DNA of 64,000 bases. Origin: Mangifera indica (Eukaryota > Streptophyta > Magnoliopsida > Sapindales > Anacardiaceae). Below the pieces are notes generated by a model. It searched no databases. It was given only the letters and a program-made list of their open reading frames with translations, and was not told where the DNA came from. Shown piece by piece: positions 36,431 to 48,317 of this stretch. Location: NCBI RefSeq assembly GCF_011075055.1, contig NC_058141.1:18051639-18115638 (forward strand). The letters run 5' to 3'. Positions within the stretch are counted from its first letter, which is position 1; every line of letters begins with the position of its first letter. Both the position numbers and the translations under genes were made by a program.

Positions 36431-36821
36431 CATAACATTTTGTGTTTCCAATTAGCACCGGCTAATTTTTAGACTTTACATTACTATTGGGAGTCTGGGA
36501 ATTAAAAAATGTCAAAGGACTATTTTCTATACAAGGTTTGGTGAAGTAGTAAAGTTGTAGTAATTAATTTTTAAAAATTTAAATATTCATAATTAAATTA
36601 AAATTTATTGTTGAAGTGAATAATCAAAATGTTATTTAATTAAATATTTTAAAAAATTAAAAATTTATTATATTTTTTCTCTTTAATTTAAAACTTTAAT
36701 AGTTTTTCTCTATCTAAAATTTAAAAAGTAACTATTTTCTTTTTAGGGTTTTGATTTTCTCTCAAAAATCTTTGATGACCTCTCTTTGACAAACAACTCG
36801 TCTTCTTTCTCTGACGGTGCT

Positions 36822-39145
36822 TGTAATACCCTCAAATACGTTTCAGAGATATTTATATCTTTTGACCCAGTTTTAGGATATTTTCAATTTTAAATATAGA
36901 TATATATATTCACATGTATGTGTGTGTGTTTCAATTTTAAATATAGATATATATATTCATATATATGTGTGTGTGTTTTTATATATGTATCTATATAAAT
37001 ATATAGATATGCATAAAGAAATTAAAAAAAAAAAAGAGAAAAAAAGAAAGGAAATGAGATAAAGATTATATAAAGAGAAAGGAAGAAGACAAAAACCAAA
37101 AAAAACTTCAAGACTTTTCTCTCTTCTCCGCCTCATCCAGCAGCCAGCCTTCTTCATGTTTTTTCTTTGCTTTTTGAAGAAAAAGGAAGGATTTGAAGGA
37201 GTTTTGGAAGACAAATAAGGAAAGAAAAGAAAATGAAACACTTTGGAAGTCTTGATAATCAAAAGATCTCTTCCTTTTCCCTTTACTTATGCTTATATAT
37301 GTATGATATGCATGTTATATGAATATGTTAGTATGTTTTGGTGTTGATTTAAGGTGATTTTGGTGATAAATGAAGCAAGACAAGGAAAATGAAGCCAACT
37401 TGCAAAAAATTTGCTTGAAATAAGGTAAGGGGTATCATCCTTGATATATTGCATGTTTTAGGCTTTTGGTTCCTTGGATTTATGTTATAAATGATGATTT
37501 TGAAGTTGAGAAATGTTGTTTTGCCATTTGGGGTGTCTATGTGTGTGATTTTGTTGATGGCAGAGAGTTGGATAATATTTATAGTTTTGCCACTGCGTTC
37601 CGTCCCATATTTTGACTGTCTTATCTTATGAATCATGGGTGCTATTATAGCTTGTTGGAAATCTCTTTGAATCCTCTTTTAAATTATATATAGTTTGTAT
37701 GAATTAGAGATCATTTGGACTATTAAATATTGTATGAACCAAAAGGACTGTTTTATCAAATAAACAGTGAAGACAGTTTTTGCCACTGATTTCATCCCAC
37801 GTTTTGACTGTCTTATCTAATGAGTTATGTGTGCTATTATATCTTGTTAGAAAGCTCTTTAAATTCTCTTTTCAGTGATATATAGTTTGTATGAATTGAG
37901 GATCATTTGGACTGTTAAATATTGTATGAACCACAAGGACTACTTTATCAAATAAACAGAGGAGACAGTTTTTGCCATTAATTTCATCTCACGTTTTGAC
38001 TACCTTATCTAATGAATTATGAGTGCTATTATAGCTTGTTGAAAAGCTCTTTGAATCCTTTTTTCAACTATATATAGCTTGTATAAATTAGAAACCGTTT
38101 AGACTGTGAAATTGTATGAAAAAGAAGGTTGCCCTATCAAATAAACAGGGTTGTGAACAATATTTCACAGTTTTGGAAAGGAAAAGAAAAAAAGAGAGGA
38201 AAGGAAAGGAAAGGAAAGAGATGAGAGAAAAAGAAAAGAAGAAGAAAAACAAGAAAAGCAAGAAAAGGAATTTGAGGCTCAAGATTCAGGAGTCATCCCA
38301 AGAGTAATGTTTGATGAGTTATGAATAACTTTACATGAAAGCAAAATTAGTAAGATATAAGACTTACATGCATGCTATAAACTATGAGGGGGCACTTTAC
38401 ATCACACCGCCCGCAGTAGGGCACGTTCATAGTAGGACATAGACCCACAGTAAGGTTCGCTCGCAGTAGAGCATGCTCGTAGTGTAGCTCAATTCAAATT
38501 AAAAAATGATGTAGTGAGAGAAAGGAAAAGAGTTCGAGCTTAAAAAAGTATCAAATTTCTATAGTCAGCTTCTAGAAAGTAGCAAATAGACATCATATGA
38601 GACAAGATATGACCCAAATAGTAAAACATGAATTAGATTATCCTCTCAATTTCTTAGGGGGGTTGTGAGTAAGGTTGAGTCCCGAGAGTGAGTTAGAACA
38701 AAAAAGAAAATAGTTTACTTAATTCTTTCTCCTTACTAAATGTTTTTATCACTCACTTCCTTTTCTTTTATGATTGCAGGTATAGGTGATCGAGATAGCT
38801 ATGAGGTAGGGTCAAGTCAGCGTAGGTAGATCCGGTTGGAGCAAGTTATCTCTGGTTTATATTACATGTATATAGTGACATGTTCTTATCGACTTTTGAC
38901 CTTTTTGAGATAATGGTACAGTTGTATATGATTATTTCACGTATTCGGATATTTTCAGATGAGTTTTCACATGAGTATATACATCTTTTGTTCGTTTTCA
39001 GATTTTCAGTTCTCTTAAAATAATTTCTAAACATTTTTAGTTATGCATTCATATTAAATTATTTAAAAAAAAAAATAAATGGTCTGGATATTAATTCATA
39101 ACATTTCTCCTTTGATGGATAATATTTCTAGGGATGGATGTTACA
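36822..39145. mobile_element. Solo LTR, probably Ty3/gypsy, 2324 bp, 5-bp target duplication GTGCT
   Basis: It starts TGTAATACCC and ends GGATGTTACA, the TG...CA termini with the TGTAA.ACCC / GG.TGTTACA form common in long Ty3/gypsy (Tekay/Del-like) LTRs. GTGCT lies directly outside both ends (36817-36821 and 39146-39150). No gag-pol sequence, primer-binding site or second LTR is present, so an unequal recombination between two LTRs removed the body. Inside are a three-unit 193-bp tandem array, a purine-rich tract near 38175-38275 and a CGCAGTAGGGC-type short repeat block near 38400-38480. Small open frames here are not genes. Confidence 0.85.
37589..38165. repeat. Three tandem units of about 193 bp inside the LTR
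   Basis: The landmark GCCA(C/T)T...CGTTTTGACTG starts at 37589, 37782 and 37974, spacing 193 and 192. Each unit also repeats TATATAG(T/C)TTGTAT and ATCAAATAAACAG. Such arrays are common in long LTRs. Confidence 0.85.
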
Positions 39146-39809
39146 GTGCTCTCTCTTGCTTCCTGAATCATTAAGTGCTCTTGTCAAATCATCCAACGTT
39201 AGGGAATAATCATTGAATTGTTTCAAGCTTCGAAAAAAATGAAACATCCAAATCTACTAACGCTCCCTCTAGCCTACCTTCACGAAAATGAAGATGAAGG
39301 GCGTCTAACTCATGCGTCAGTTTCTCTAATGATTTGAACCAGAGTGGATAACGATATAACTTTGCACCAAACATTCGAATGATGGCGTTAGAGAATTGCC
39401 CTCTAGTGTTTGACGATTTGATATGTTTTTAAAAATTAACAGATATAATTTTGCCATTTCACTTAACCTGAGTGGGAATAGTTCTTTGGCCTATAAAAAA
39501 TTCCAGAATTTATTCGGCGATTTCGGCTCCATTCGTATTAATTTTCTAAGACACGTGAATAAAAGATAATAATGGTTTGTAATTGCCGACAAATATTGGA
39601 AAAATTCTTCACCCTCTTTTCAAAAGCACAATGATTTTCACGTTGGCAATTATATTCTTACCGCGTTATGATTACAAATTTTCATTGATTTCACGTGTAC
39701 ACGCGGTCAAATTCAACTATTATAGTCCTGTGCATTTAGTTTAGTTCTGTTGTGATTATATAGATTTTTTTTTCCTTTTATGGGTTTTATTTAATTAACT
39801 GTAATAACT

Positions 39810-40140
39810 AAGATTAGATTTGGATTGAATCGAGTTTAAATTCATTTAAGCTCGAGTTTAACTTGGTTTATATATAGCCAAACTTGAGTTCAAGCTCGAA
39901 CTCGTCGAGTTTGTGAAAACCAAACTCGAATTCGATTTGAATTCAGTTCGACTTATTTTTCGTTATTAAAACGATATAGTTTTAATACATATAATTTTTA
40001 ATTAAAAAATTTGACAAGTAGCTCGAGCTTGAGCTCAAGCTCGACCGAGCTCGTATAGGATTGGCTTATTTCAGACTCGTTCAAATCGAGTTTGAGCTCT
40101 AACTTTAACTCAAACAGGTTTGGTTTGAATCCAACCCTAA
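39810..40140. mobile_element. 331-bp hAT-like non-autonomous element with 8-bp target duplication
   Basis: The flanks TAATAACT (39802-39809) and CAATAACT (40141-40148) match at 7 of 8. The third array block has the uninterrupted site near 46995-47015 (CAATAATTTGCC). The ends TTAGATTTGGATTGAA and TTCAAACC-type TTGAATCCAACCCTAA are inverted repeats. The interior is full of CTCGAG / GAGCTCG words that fold back on themselves. Confidence 0.7.
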
Positions 40141-41288
40141 CAATAACTTTTCAGTTAACGGGAAAAAATAGTAAAATTTTCTAATGTAAATTGTATATTA
40201 ATCACTGATTAAGTAAGGCTAATCATATATGGGATCCAGACATTAATAATTGATATATGAAATCGTTTTCGTTCAGCTGAAGAGATAAAAATAACAAATT
40301 ATCTTTGTCTCTTCATCAGATGATACTAATATAGGGAAAAGGTTGATGACAAGAGAAGAAGATCGGTTGACAACAACAACAACTTTTGGTCGCCAGAGAA
40401 AGAAAATAAAACCTTGAGAAAAAAATAAAATTTTCAAAACTTAATCTTTTGAGAGAAAATGTTAGTTTTTCAAACTAAGAAAGAGAAATGATATAAGTTT
40501 TTAAGGTTTAATGATAAAATAACGATTTTACTCCTTTTAACTAACGGTTTTGATTAACTTTAACAACTCATAAATGAATATTTAAGAAAATGTAATGTAA
40601 ATTATCATATTACACGTTACATTTATTATTTGTAACAATATATTATAAACTAAAATAATTGTAAATGACATTATACAGTAGTGTGTCCCGATATATCATA
40701 TTACATGTCCCAATAATGTAACAATAATAAATTGGGACATTATTTTAATAATGTGTTGAATTCTTTGATAATATGCTAAATTGGGATAAATGTGACATTG
40801 TAATATAATAATTTATGTTACAAATAATCTTCCACCTTACCTAAAATTAAAAATGTGACAACACGTGCAAGCGACATTATCAAAGTTGTTAAAATTGACT
40901 AGAGATTGTACCTAATTCTTAGGTAATTTATCATCTGAAAATTTCATTCCTCGTGTTGCTTATTAAATCCTGACTGTATAATTCGGCACTTTCATTACAT
41001 TGCTGGCAAAATCACGTGGAGTTTTTTTTTTTTTTTTTTTCCGGTTGCTTGCAATTATTCTGTTATTGTAATTCTAATAAAACAAATTTTATTGCATTAG
41101 TTGACAATAAGAGATGCAGAGAGAAATGAGTTGACAAAAAGAAATGAAAAATTTTGAAATAAATTAAAATTTTATTAATTTAGGGGTTTTGAGGGCAACT
41201 TCAATCTGAATATATGATAATTTTTTTTTCATCTTATTCTAATAATGCAGGCTGCGTTGTCAATAATTTTGACGCAGAATAATATGAC
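40141..41288. other. Array block 2 spacer (left part)
   Basis: No gene. It is homologous to 47000-48080 in order and orientation, including an arm of the miniature family (40290-40580 and 47140-47450) and a repeated GACATTATCAAAGTTGTTAA landmark. Confidence 0.6.
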
Positions 41289-41534
41289 GGCCAAAACACT
41301 TATTCTCATATAAGCTTCAGTGTATTTTCACTCTCTTATTCATTTTTGGCTTTTTAAATTAAAAAAATATAAAATTTTATTTTTTTAATATTATTAATAA
41401 AACAATAATTTTAAATTTATAATTAATTAATTTGATTAATTTTAATCATTGATAAATAAATTTTAAAATTTTTAAAATTTAACACAGTAAGGTTTGGGCT
41501 ACAATAAACCTCGGTGGAAATAAGTCTTTTGGCC
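41289..41534. mobile_element. Short miniature-family element upstream of methyltransferase copy 2
   Basis: GGCCAAAACACTTATTC on the left and AAATAAGTCTTTTGGCC on the right, 246 bp. The central palindrome of the longer members is missing. A matching copy lies in the same place upstream of copy 3. Confidence 0.75.
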
Positions 41535-41861
41535 TAAAATAAAAAATAAAGTTTTCTTCCTCTACTGTTTTTGCATTTGATAAGTGTAGAAGATGCTATT
41601 TTCTTCCTCTACATCACATATTCACTTGTACCCAGTACTAAAATTACCCCACAACACTAGCTAAGCAAGGAACCAGTTTCCTGATCAACCAACAGTCACC
41701 TTACTAGCCAAATTTTGTAAAAATGTGATGCATGTGATCATGATTCACGTTTTGGTCCCACAGTTTCTTGCATTTTGCTTTATTAAAAATTAAGCTGATT
41801 AAATTATACACGTGACTCCGTCGTACAGGCATGAAAAACCCATTCTTGCATTTTGCTAGTC

Positions 41862-41871
41862 TATAAAAATA
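41862..41871 (+). promoter_or_regulatory. TATA box, methyltransferase copy 2
   Basis: TATAAAAATA 84 bases before the ATG, in the leader shared by the three direct copies. Confidence 0.7.
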
Positions 41872-41945
41872 AGTCCAACATCATTTTTAGCCATACTCAC
41901 TCACCCACATTTCTTTATCTCCACTATCAATAAAACTTGAAGAAA

Positions 41946-43254
41946 ATGGCATCTTCAGCTATTACATTCAACGAAGAGAAAGATGAAAGCTTTGCTTATG
42001 CGTTTCAATTGGTGATGGGTTCGGTGTTACCCATGACCTTGAAAGCAGCAATTGATCTTAACATCTTTGAAATAATTGCAAAAGCTGGCCCTGGTGCAAA
42101 GCTCTCTGCTTCAGAGATTGCTGCTCAGATACCCACTCAGAACAAAGACTCGCCAATAATGGTGGATCGGATGCTTAGGCTTCTCGCTAGCCATAGTGCT
42201 CTCACATGCTACGCGGTTGATCTAGAGAGACTCTACGGTTTGACTCCTGTTTCTAAGTATTTTGTACGTAACCAAAATGGTGTTTCACTGGGGCCCTTCA
42301 TGGCTTTAATCCAAGACAAAGTCTTCATGGACAGCTGGTACTGCCAATTTCATTTCAGTTTTTATGTAATTTTCATCAGAATTAGATGAGTTTAAATACG
42401 TAGCCATGTATGTTAACAGGGCACAACTGAAAGATGCAGTTCTTGAAGGAGGAGTTCCATTTGATAGGGTTCATGGAGTGCACGCATTTGAGTATCCAGG
42501 CTTAGACGCAAGGTTCAATAAAGTTTTTAACGATGCAATGTTTAATCATACTACTATCATCATTAATGAAATCCTTCAAGTTTACAAGGGATTCGAGAGC
42601 ATCAAGCAGCTGGTGGATGTGGGCGGTGGCCTTGGAATCACCCTTAAAGCTATTACTTCTAAATACCCCCACATTAAGGCTGTTAATTTTGACTTACCTC
42701 ATGTTGTTCAACATGCCCCTCAATATCCTGGTATGATCCATTTCTAATTTTGATTATAACATACTAAGTCAACAATATATTATTAGAATAAGACGTAACA
42801 AAAAGTTGTGTTACAGGCGTGGAACACGTTGGGGGAGATATGTTTGAAAGTGTTCCAAAAGGTGATGCCATTTTTATGAAGGTAATATTCATGAACTAAA
42901 TGAGTAGTCTTTTTTTTTTTTTTTTAATATATAATTAATGGAAATGAAATATGACAGTGGATACTTCATGATTGGAGTGATGAACATTGCTTGAAGTTAT
43001 TGAAGAATTGCTACAAAAGTATTCCAGAAGACGGAAAGGTGATTGTTGTGGAGGGAATACTTTCTGCCATGGCTGAGACAAAAGTTGCATCAAAGGCACT
43101 TACCCAACTTGATGTGCTTATGATGACTCAGAATCCAGGAGGAAAGGAGCGAACAGAACAAGACTTCATAGCCTTGGCAACTGCAGCTGGATTTAGTGGC
43201 ATTAGATACCAATGCTTTGTTTGTAATTTCTGGGTTATGGAGTTTCATAAATAG
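41946..43254 (+). CDS. COMT-like O-methyltransferase, copy 2 (intact, 354 aa)
   Basis: SAM-dependent O-methyltransferase of the plant type I (COMT) family, which methylates phenolic hydroxyls; the substrate cannot be read from sequence. Exons: 41946-42337, 42420-42730, 42817-42881, 42958-43254, 355 codons with consistent phases. The N-terminal dimerisation domain ([34 protein letters not shown]) precedes the Rossmann domain with SAM loop [13 protein letters not shown], acidic [26 protein letters not shown], catalytic histidine in [19 protein letters not shown], and the C-terminal [12 protein letters not shown]...AAGFSG...FWVMEFHK. All key residues are present. The start is the first ATG; the frame extends nine bases further only to TTG. 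It differs from copies 1 and 3 at many shared positions (for example [11 protein letters not shown] versus [11 protein letters not shown]). Confidence 0.94.
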
Positions 43255-44559
43255 ACACAGCAAACTGTGTCTGTAGTTTGAAATATTATATCAGTGTTGT
43301 GGACTCTGCCTAATTTCCAGTAATTCTACCATTTCAATAAATATAATATTAATGGGCGATTGTTATATACAATTACGGAATTACCCCTGTTATCTAATAA
43401 CCAACTATAGTCGATATTGGCAAATTTTCCGAACGAGTCTTTTTGAAGGAAAAATAAATATATAAAGTAATTAAGCAAATGGGTAGTTTAGTCAAATTCC
43501 CACTAAACTACCCATTTGCATAATTATTTGATTGCAATTGAAGCACCAACCGCACGTACTTACACATTAGAACCACAGTGCATGTGCATTAGAGTCCATA
43601 ATTGGTTAGGCCTTAACTATTTCTTTTCCTTTATTTTTGTATTTTGATTTTTCCTTGCACTAGAGTCCAAAGCCTCAACCTTCCCTTGTTTGCTTTCAAA
43701 GTTGTTGAGAATGACTAGACATTGTATCAAATTCTAAGGTAATTTATGATCTGAAAATTTTGTTCATCCATGTTGCTTATTATTTCGTGGTTGTACAATT
43801 GGGGACTTTCATTATATCAAAAAAAAAAAAAAAGGTAAAAGTTTAATAAATATTTTCTATGATATCTTTGTTCATTACTAAAATTATGTATACATAAATT
43901 TATTAAATTTCCTGTAATTATACCGTTTAAATAAAAATAATAATGGGTGATTTTTATGTCGTGTTGTAGTCACAATTACTTGTGTAAACAAGTGGTCAAT
44001 GCCATCAAATTTTCTGAACGAATCTTTCAAAAAGAAAAATTAATATATAAAATGGAAAATTCCTACTATTTTTGAGGTTATTTTTTTAATAGAATAGTAC
44101 TTATTGATTCATTTGATTAACATAATAATATCATCTAATAATACAATAACGTAGTTACAAATTTGTTAAAATTTTTCTCTTATTTACCGATAGCCATAAT
44201 GAATTCACGAGTTATCTATTACCTTGTGAGTGACCATTATCATGAGGAATAATTTTTAAACTTATTAATACATATTTTAATTTATGGTTTCATCAATTCA
44301 TATTTATTAGACAGATATATTCGAAGTATAATAACCAGATCTACAATTATTATACTAGGTAAATTAAGGTTTCATAATTATCACTGAGGCTTGAACCCAA
44401 GTCTTCACTTAAAAAATTTTAAGGCTCCTCTAGTTTTATTAACCTTTAGGGTTATAGTTTCATCATGTTAATTAAATATAATAATAATAATAATATATCC
44501 ATGATAATACAGTGGATCCACCATTTTATCCAAACAGGAAAATAAATATAATGAGAACT
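43255..44559. other. Intergenic DNA after methyltransferase copy 2
   Basis: No gene. It holds AATAAATATAAT near 43338 (possible poly(A) signal), a small inverted repeat at 43480-43525 (GGGTAGTTTAGT / ACTAAACTACCC), and two diverged copies of a local unit (43335-43480 and 43925-44050, each with CATTTC/ATTATACCGTTT-like, AATAATGG and TTTTC.GAACGA.TCTTT). Confidence 0.5.
43477..43524. repeat. Inverted repeat (hairpin) downstream of copy 2
   Basis: AAATGGGTAGTTTAGT (43478-43493) pairs with ACTAAACTACCCATTT (43503-43518) exactly, with a 9-base loop (caaattccc); flanking bases extend the stem (GCA / TGC). It may be a terminator-like 3' hairpin or a minimal foldback element. Confidence 0.8.
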
Positions 44560-44777
44560 TAAAATGAGATGATAACAATTGAAAGTTGAAATGCTCATTA
44601 CTTGTATTTTTCAAACGGGACAACCGAATAATTTAAACATTCATGATTTGTAATTTACAAATGAGATAACAATATAACTGAAACATCCATATTTACATTT
44701 TACAAATAGATTACGATATAATTTAAATATTCATAGTTTGTAATTTGTAAACGGGCCAATAATATAATTGAAACATC

Positions 44778-44842
<65 letters not shown>

Positions 44843-44995
44843 GATAACGGTATAACTTAAACATCCATAATTTGCATTTAGTAAACGAGATAACAATATA
44901 ATTTAAATATTTATAGTTTGTAATTTGCAAGCGAAACAATAATAAATTAAAATGTCTATGTTTAAATTTTACAAACGAACCAATAATATGAATTA
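44560..44995. repeat. About 45-bp minisatellite, some nine units, interrupted by (AT)30
   Basis: Units follow the pattern GAGATAACAATATAA then (T/C)TTAAATATTCATAG then TTTGTAATTTGCAAAC with many substitutions. They alternate between an 'ACATCCATATTTA' and an 'ATTCATAGTTTGT' variant. A pure (AT)n run of 60 bases fills 44781-44840 in the middle of one unit. Confidence 0.8.
44781..44840. repeat. (AT)30 microsatellite
   Basis: Sixty bases of uninterrupted AT. Open frames across it (IYIYIY) are artefacts. Confidence 0.95.
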
Positions 44996-45442
44996 AATAT
45001 TAATGATATTAAAAAAATACCTGAATAAATCACACCAATAACATATTGTAAATTTTATTAGATAGCTTGGAATTGGAATGTAAAGCGAGAAAGATGAATG
45101 ATAAGAAGGAAGAACAAGTAAAAGTCAAGAGTGTGCATCTCAAAAATAAAGTGGAGGCGGTTGCTTTTAGAGGCATTCTCCACCGGCCCAAGGCTTTTAT
45201 TGCTTCAAAGGTGGGCAATAATAAGTCTGAAAATTTAACATTTTTTTCCTCTTTCTTAGAAGTTTCAATAATGCAGGCCCAGTATCAACAATTTTGACGA
45301 GGTTCTGTCACATGGGTTAAAATAATAAATAAGATTTTTATCTATAAATAAATAGAATTTGGAGAAACTAGGCAGATATTATTAATTCTGATTTTGGATA
45401 ACACAAAAAAACAATTAATGAACACGTGAAAGCTAGTCAATT

Positions 45443-45448
<6 letters not shown>

Positions 45449-45520
<72 letters not shown>

Positions 45521-45531
45521 TTATTTATTTT
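45449..45531. repeat. (AT)n tract of about 68 bases followed by (TTTA)n
   Basis: Uninterrupted AT to 45516, then TTTATTTATTTATTTTA. A 77-residue open frame across it is not a gene. Confidence 0.95.
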
Positions 45532-46208
45532 ACTTAAAAACAAAGAAATTTGCATTTATACCTGAAAAATCAAATATCCCCAAGTGCTTGGGAAAGGCCT
45601 ATGCTATAGAGTCATCCCGTATATTTCAGCGTAACGCACCCAAAATTTGCCGTTGCTAATGATACATAATATTATATATATAAATAAAAATATATTATTT
45701 TATTATTAAATATTATTTTATTTTTAATTTTTAATTATATAATTATATAATAATATATCATTATTTATATATAAAATTATAGGTAAAAATTATACATATA
45801 ATATTGTTTTTAATGATAATAATTTTTGAAGTTATTAACTTGAAATATGACTGATATGATTAAGAGATTTTGGTCAAAAGTCACAAAAAAGTAATTAATT
45901 ATATATAATTTAGAAATATAAATGATATATTATCACATGATTTAATATTAATTTATTTTAATTAAAAATTATTTATACGATATATTATCTATATTTAAAT
46001 TATATTAGTTTTATTAGTTTTTGAAAAAATTATTAAAATTTTAAACTAAAAAAATGTGATAAATTTTTAATATTTTAATATATTTAATTAAATAATATTT
46101 TTACTTATTATCTTAACTATAAATTTTAATAAAATAATTATTTTTTAAATTTTTTAAAATTAACATATAAATTTGTCATTTCCCTAAAGCTGAGGAGGGA
46201 ATAGTTTT
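45532..46208. other. AT-rich spacer; right part begins array block 3
   Basis: No gene. GGGAATAGTTTTGGCC at 46198-46213 is a right end of the miniature family in the same position as that at 39474-39491 in block 2. Its left end is not recognisable. Confidence 0.5.
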
Positions 46209-46261
46209 GGCCTATAAAAAATACCAGAATTTTTCCGGCGATTTACGCTCCATTCGCATTA

Positions 46262-46932
46262 AAATTAATAGAACTTTACATTTTAAATTTTTATCTTTTT
46301 TCCCTCTCTAACCCCTTAAAACTAACTATTTCTCTCTTAGACCAAATTTTAAAAAATAACATTCAATATTATCGTCGATGATGAAGTTTTTTTGATACAT
46401 TACTATACTCCGACGATCTCTTTTCCGTTCTCTAGAATATCGATCGATGTAGATCTGACCTAAAAAACCGAAGAGCTTCGTCCCATCTTCCTAGATGAAG
46501 ACGAAAACCTAGTCTTCCCATACATCTTCTTCTAGGAAGACAAAGCTCTTTATCTCCCGACAAAGCTCTTTGACTTTTCAGGTCAGATTTGTGTTGATCA
46601 ACATTCCAAAGGAGAGAAGAGAGATTGTTGCAGCATGGTGATGCATCGGAGAAGCTTCTTCATTGGCGATGACGTTGGGGATTGAAAATTAAACCCTATA
46701 AGGAAATGTTATTTTTTAAAACTTAGCTTAGGGGGAAAATGGATAGTTTTTAGGGTTTTGAGGGAAAAACTAGAGTAAATTTTAATTTATTTTTAATATT
46801 ACATATAAAACAACAATTTTGCCCTTAAAACCGTTAATTTTAACCATCTACAGGTGGGTAAATAAGATTTTCAAAATTAACAAAGGAAAACTTGAGATAA
46901 CAACAAATTTGGGTAGGAAATAATTCTTGGCC
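46262..46932. mobile_element. Miniature-family element, left end lost
   Basis: The right end GGGTAGGAAATAATTCTTGGCC and palindromic arms (AGATGAAGACG near 46493, CATCTTCTTCTAG near 46525) identify the family. The block 2 homologue has ordinary spacer here, so this insertion is specific to block 3. Confidence 0.6.
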
Positions 46933-48081
46933 TTCAGGATACTGTGCATTTAGTTTAGTTCTTATTTTTCTTCTTTTATGGGTTTTATTTAATTCACTAC
47001 AATAATTTGCCAATTAACGGAAAAAAATAGTAAAATTTTCTAATGTAAATTGTATATTAATCACTTGGTTAACTAAAACAGATGATATATGGGATCCAAA
47101 CATTTATCACTAATATATGGAATTGTTTTCATTTAGTTGAAAAGATAAAAACAATGAATTATCTTTATCTTTTCATCAGACGATACTAATATAGGGAAAA
47201 GACTGATGACATCAAGAAAAAATGATGAAAAGGCCGATTGACAACAAGAATAACCGTTGGTTGTTAGAGAAACAAAATAAAACTTTGAGAGAAAAAAAAA
47301 TTTAAAACTTAATTCTTTAAGGGAAAATGTTTGTTTTTCAAACAAATGAGGAAAAATGATATAAGTTTTTAAGGTTTAGAGTTAAAATGACGATTTTACC
47401 CTCTCTAAATAACAATTTTTATTAGCTTTAATAATTCATAAGTAAATATTTGAGAGGGTGTAATGTAAATTATCATATTAAATATTGCATTTATTATTTG
47501 TAACAACATGCTATAAACTAAAGCAACTGCAAGCGACATTACACAACACTACGTCCAGATATATCATATAATGTAACAATAATAAATTGGGATATCATTT
47601 TGATAATGTATTGAATTTATTGATAACATGTTAAATCAGGATAAATATGACATCTAATATGATAGTTTATGTTACAAATAATCTTTCACCTGACCTAAAA
47701 TTAAAAATGTGACAACATGTGCAAGCGACATTATCAAAGTTGTTAAAATTGACTAGAGATTGTTGTACCTAATCCTTGGGCAATTTATCATCTGAAAATT
47801 TCTTTCCTCCGCGTTGCTTATTAAACCCTGATTGTATAATTCGGCAAAATCACGTGCAGATTTTTTCTTTTTTCTGGTTGCTTGCCTGACGGTAAGGGAT
47901 GCAGAGAGAAATAAGTTGACAAAAAGAAATAAATAATTTTGAATTAAATTAAAATTTTATTAATTTAGGGGTTTTGAGGGCGACTTCAATCATATCAGAT
48001 TGAATAAGTGATAATTTTTTTTCATCTTATTCCAACAATGCGGTTCCCGTTGTCAATCATTTTGATGCAGAATAAAATAAC
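46933..48081. other. Array block 3 spacer, homologous to 39715-41288
   Basis: No gene. Collinear with block 2 (TGTGCATTTAGTTTAGTTCT, TATATGGGATCCA, AGACGATACTAATATAGGG) except that the 331-bp hAT-like element is absent. Confidence 0.65.
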
Positions 48082-48317
48082 GGTCAAAACACTTATTCCG
48101 ATATAAGGTTCAGTGTATTCTCATTCGCTTATTCATTTTTGGTTTTCTAAATTTTAAAAAATAAAATAAAATATTATTAATAAAATAATAATTTTAATTT
48201 TATAATAATTAATTTGATTAATTTTAATAATTGATTAATAAATATTTAAATTTTTAAAATTTAATATATTAAAGTTTAGCGTACAACAAACCTTGGGTGG
48301 AAATAAGTCTTTTGGCC
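48082..48317. mobile_element. Short miniature-family element upstream of methyltransferase copy 3
   Basis: GGTCAAAACACTTATTC to AAATAAGTCTTTTGGCC, 236 bp; paralogous to 41289-41534. It was therefore present before the block was duplicated. Confidence 0.75.

Larger units (their letters stand above)
36510..39491. mobile_element. Mutator-like miniature element interrupted by a solo LTR
   Basis: A worn left end (TGTCAAAGGACTATTTTC) and a right end (GGGAATAGTTCTTTGGCC) bracket family-type arms. The flanks are ATTAAAAAA (36501-36509) and TATAAAAAA (39492-39500). The related site in the first array block, near 30843-30858, reads TATTAAAAATACC without the element. The 2.3 kb LTR at 36822-39145 sits in the middle. 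Confidence 0.7.

Noticed and set aside
36957..37262. 101-codon minus-strand open frame with many F and Y
   Set aside because: AT-rich LTR sequence and microsatellite-like tracts; low-complexity product.
37589..38165. Tandem array considered as a CRISPR-like or satellite locus
   Set aside because: Three 193-bp direct units without spacers, inside an LTR of a plant retroelement.
38116..38307. Lysine-rich open frame (KKNKKSKKRN-like)
   Set aside because: Purine-rich tract of the solo LTR; no start context and no homology.
44700..44939. Minus-strand frame across the 45-bp minisatellite
   Set aside because: Repeat artefact.
45426..45659. 77-codon open frame starting across an (AT)n tract
   Set aside because: The IYIYIY product comes from the microsatellite.
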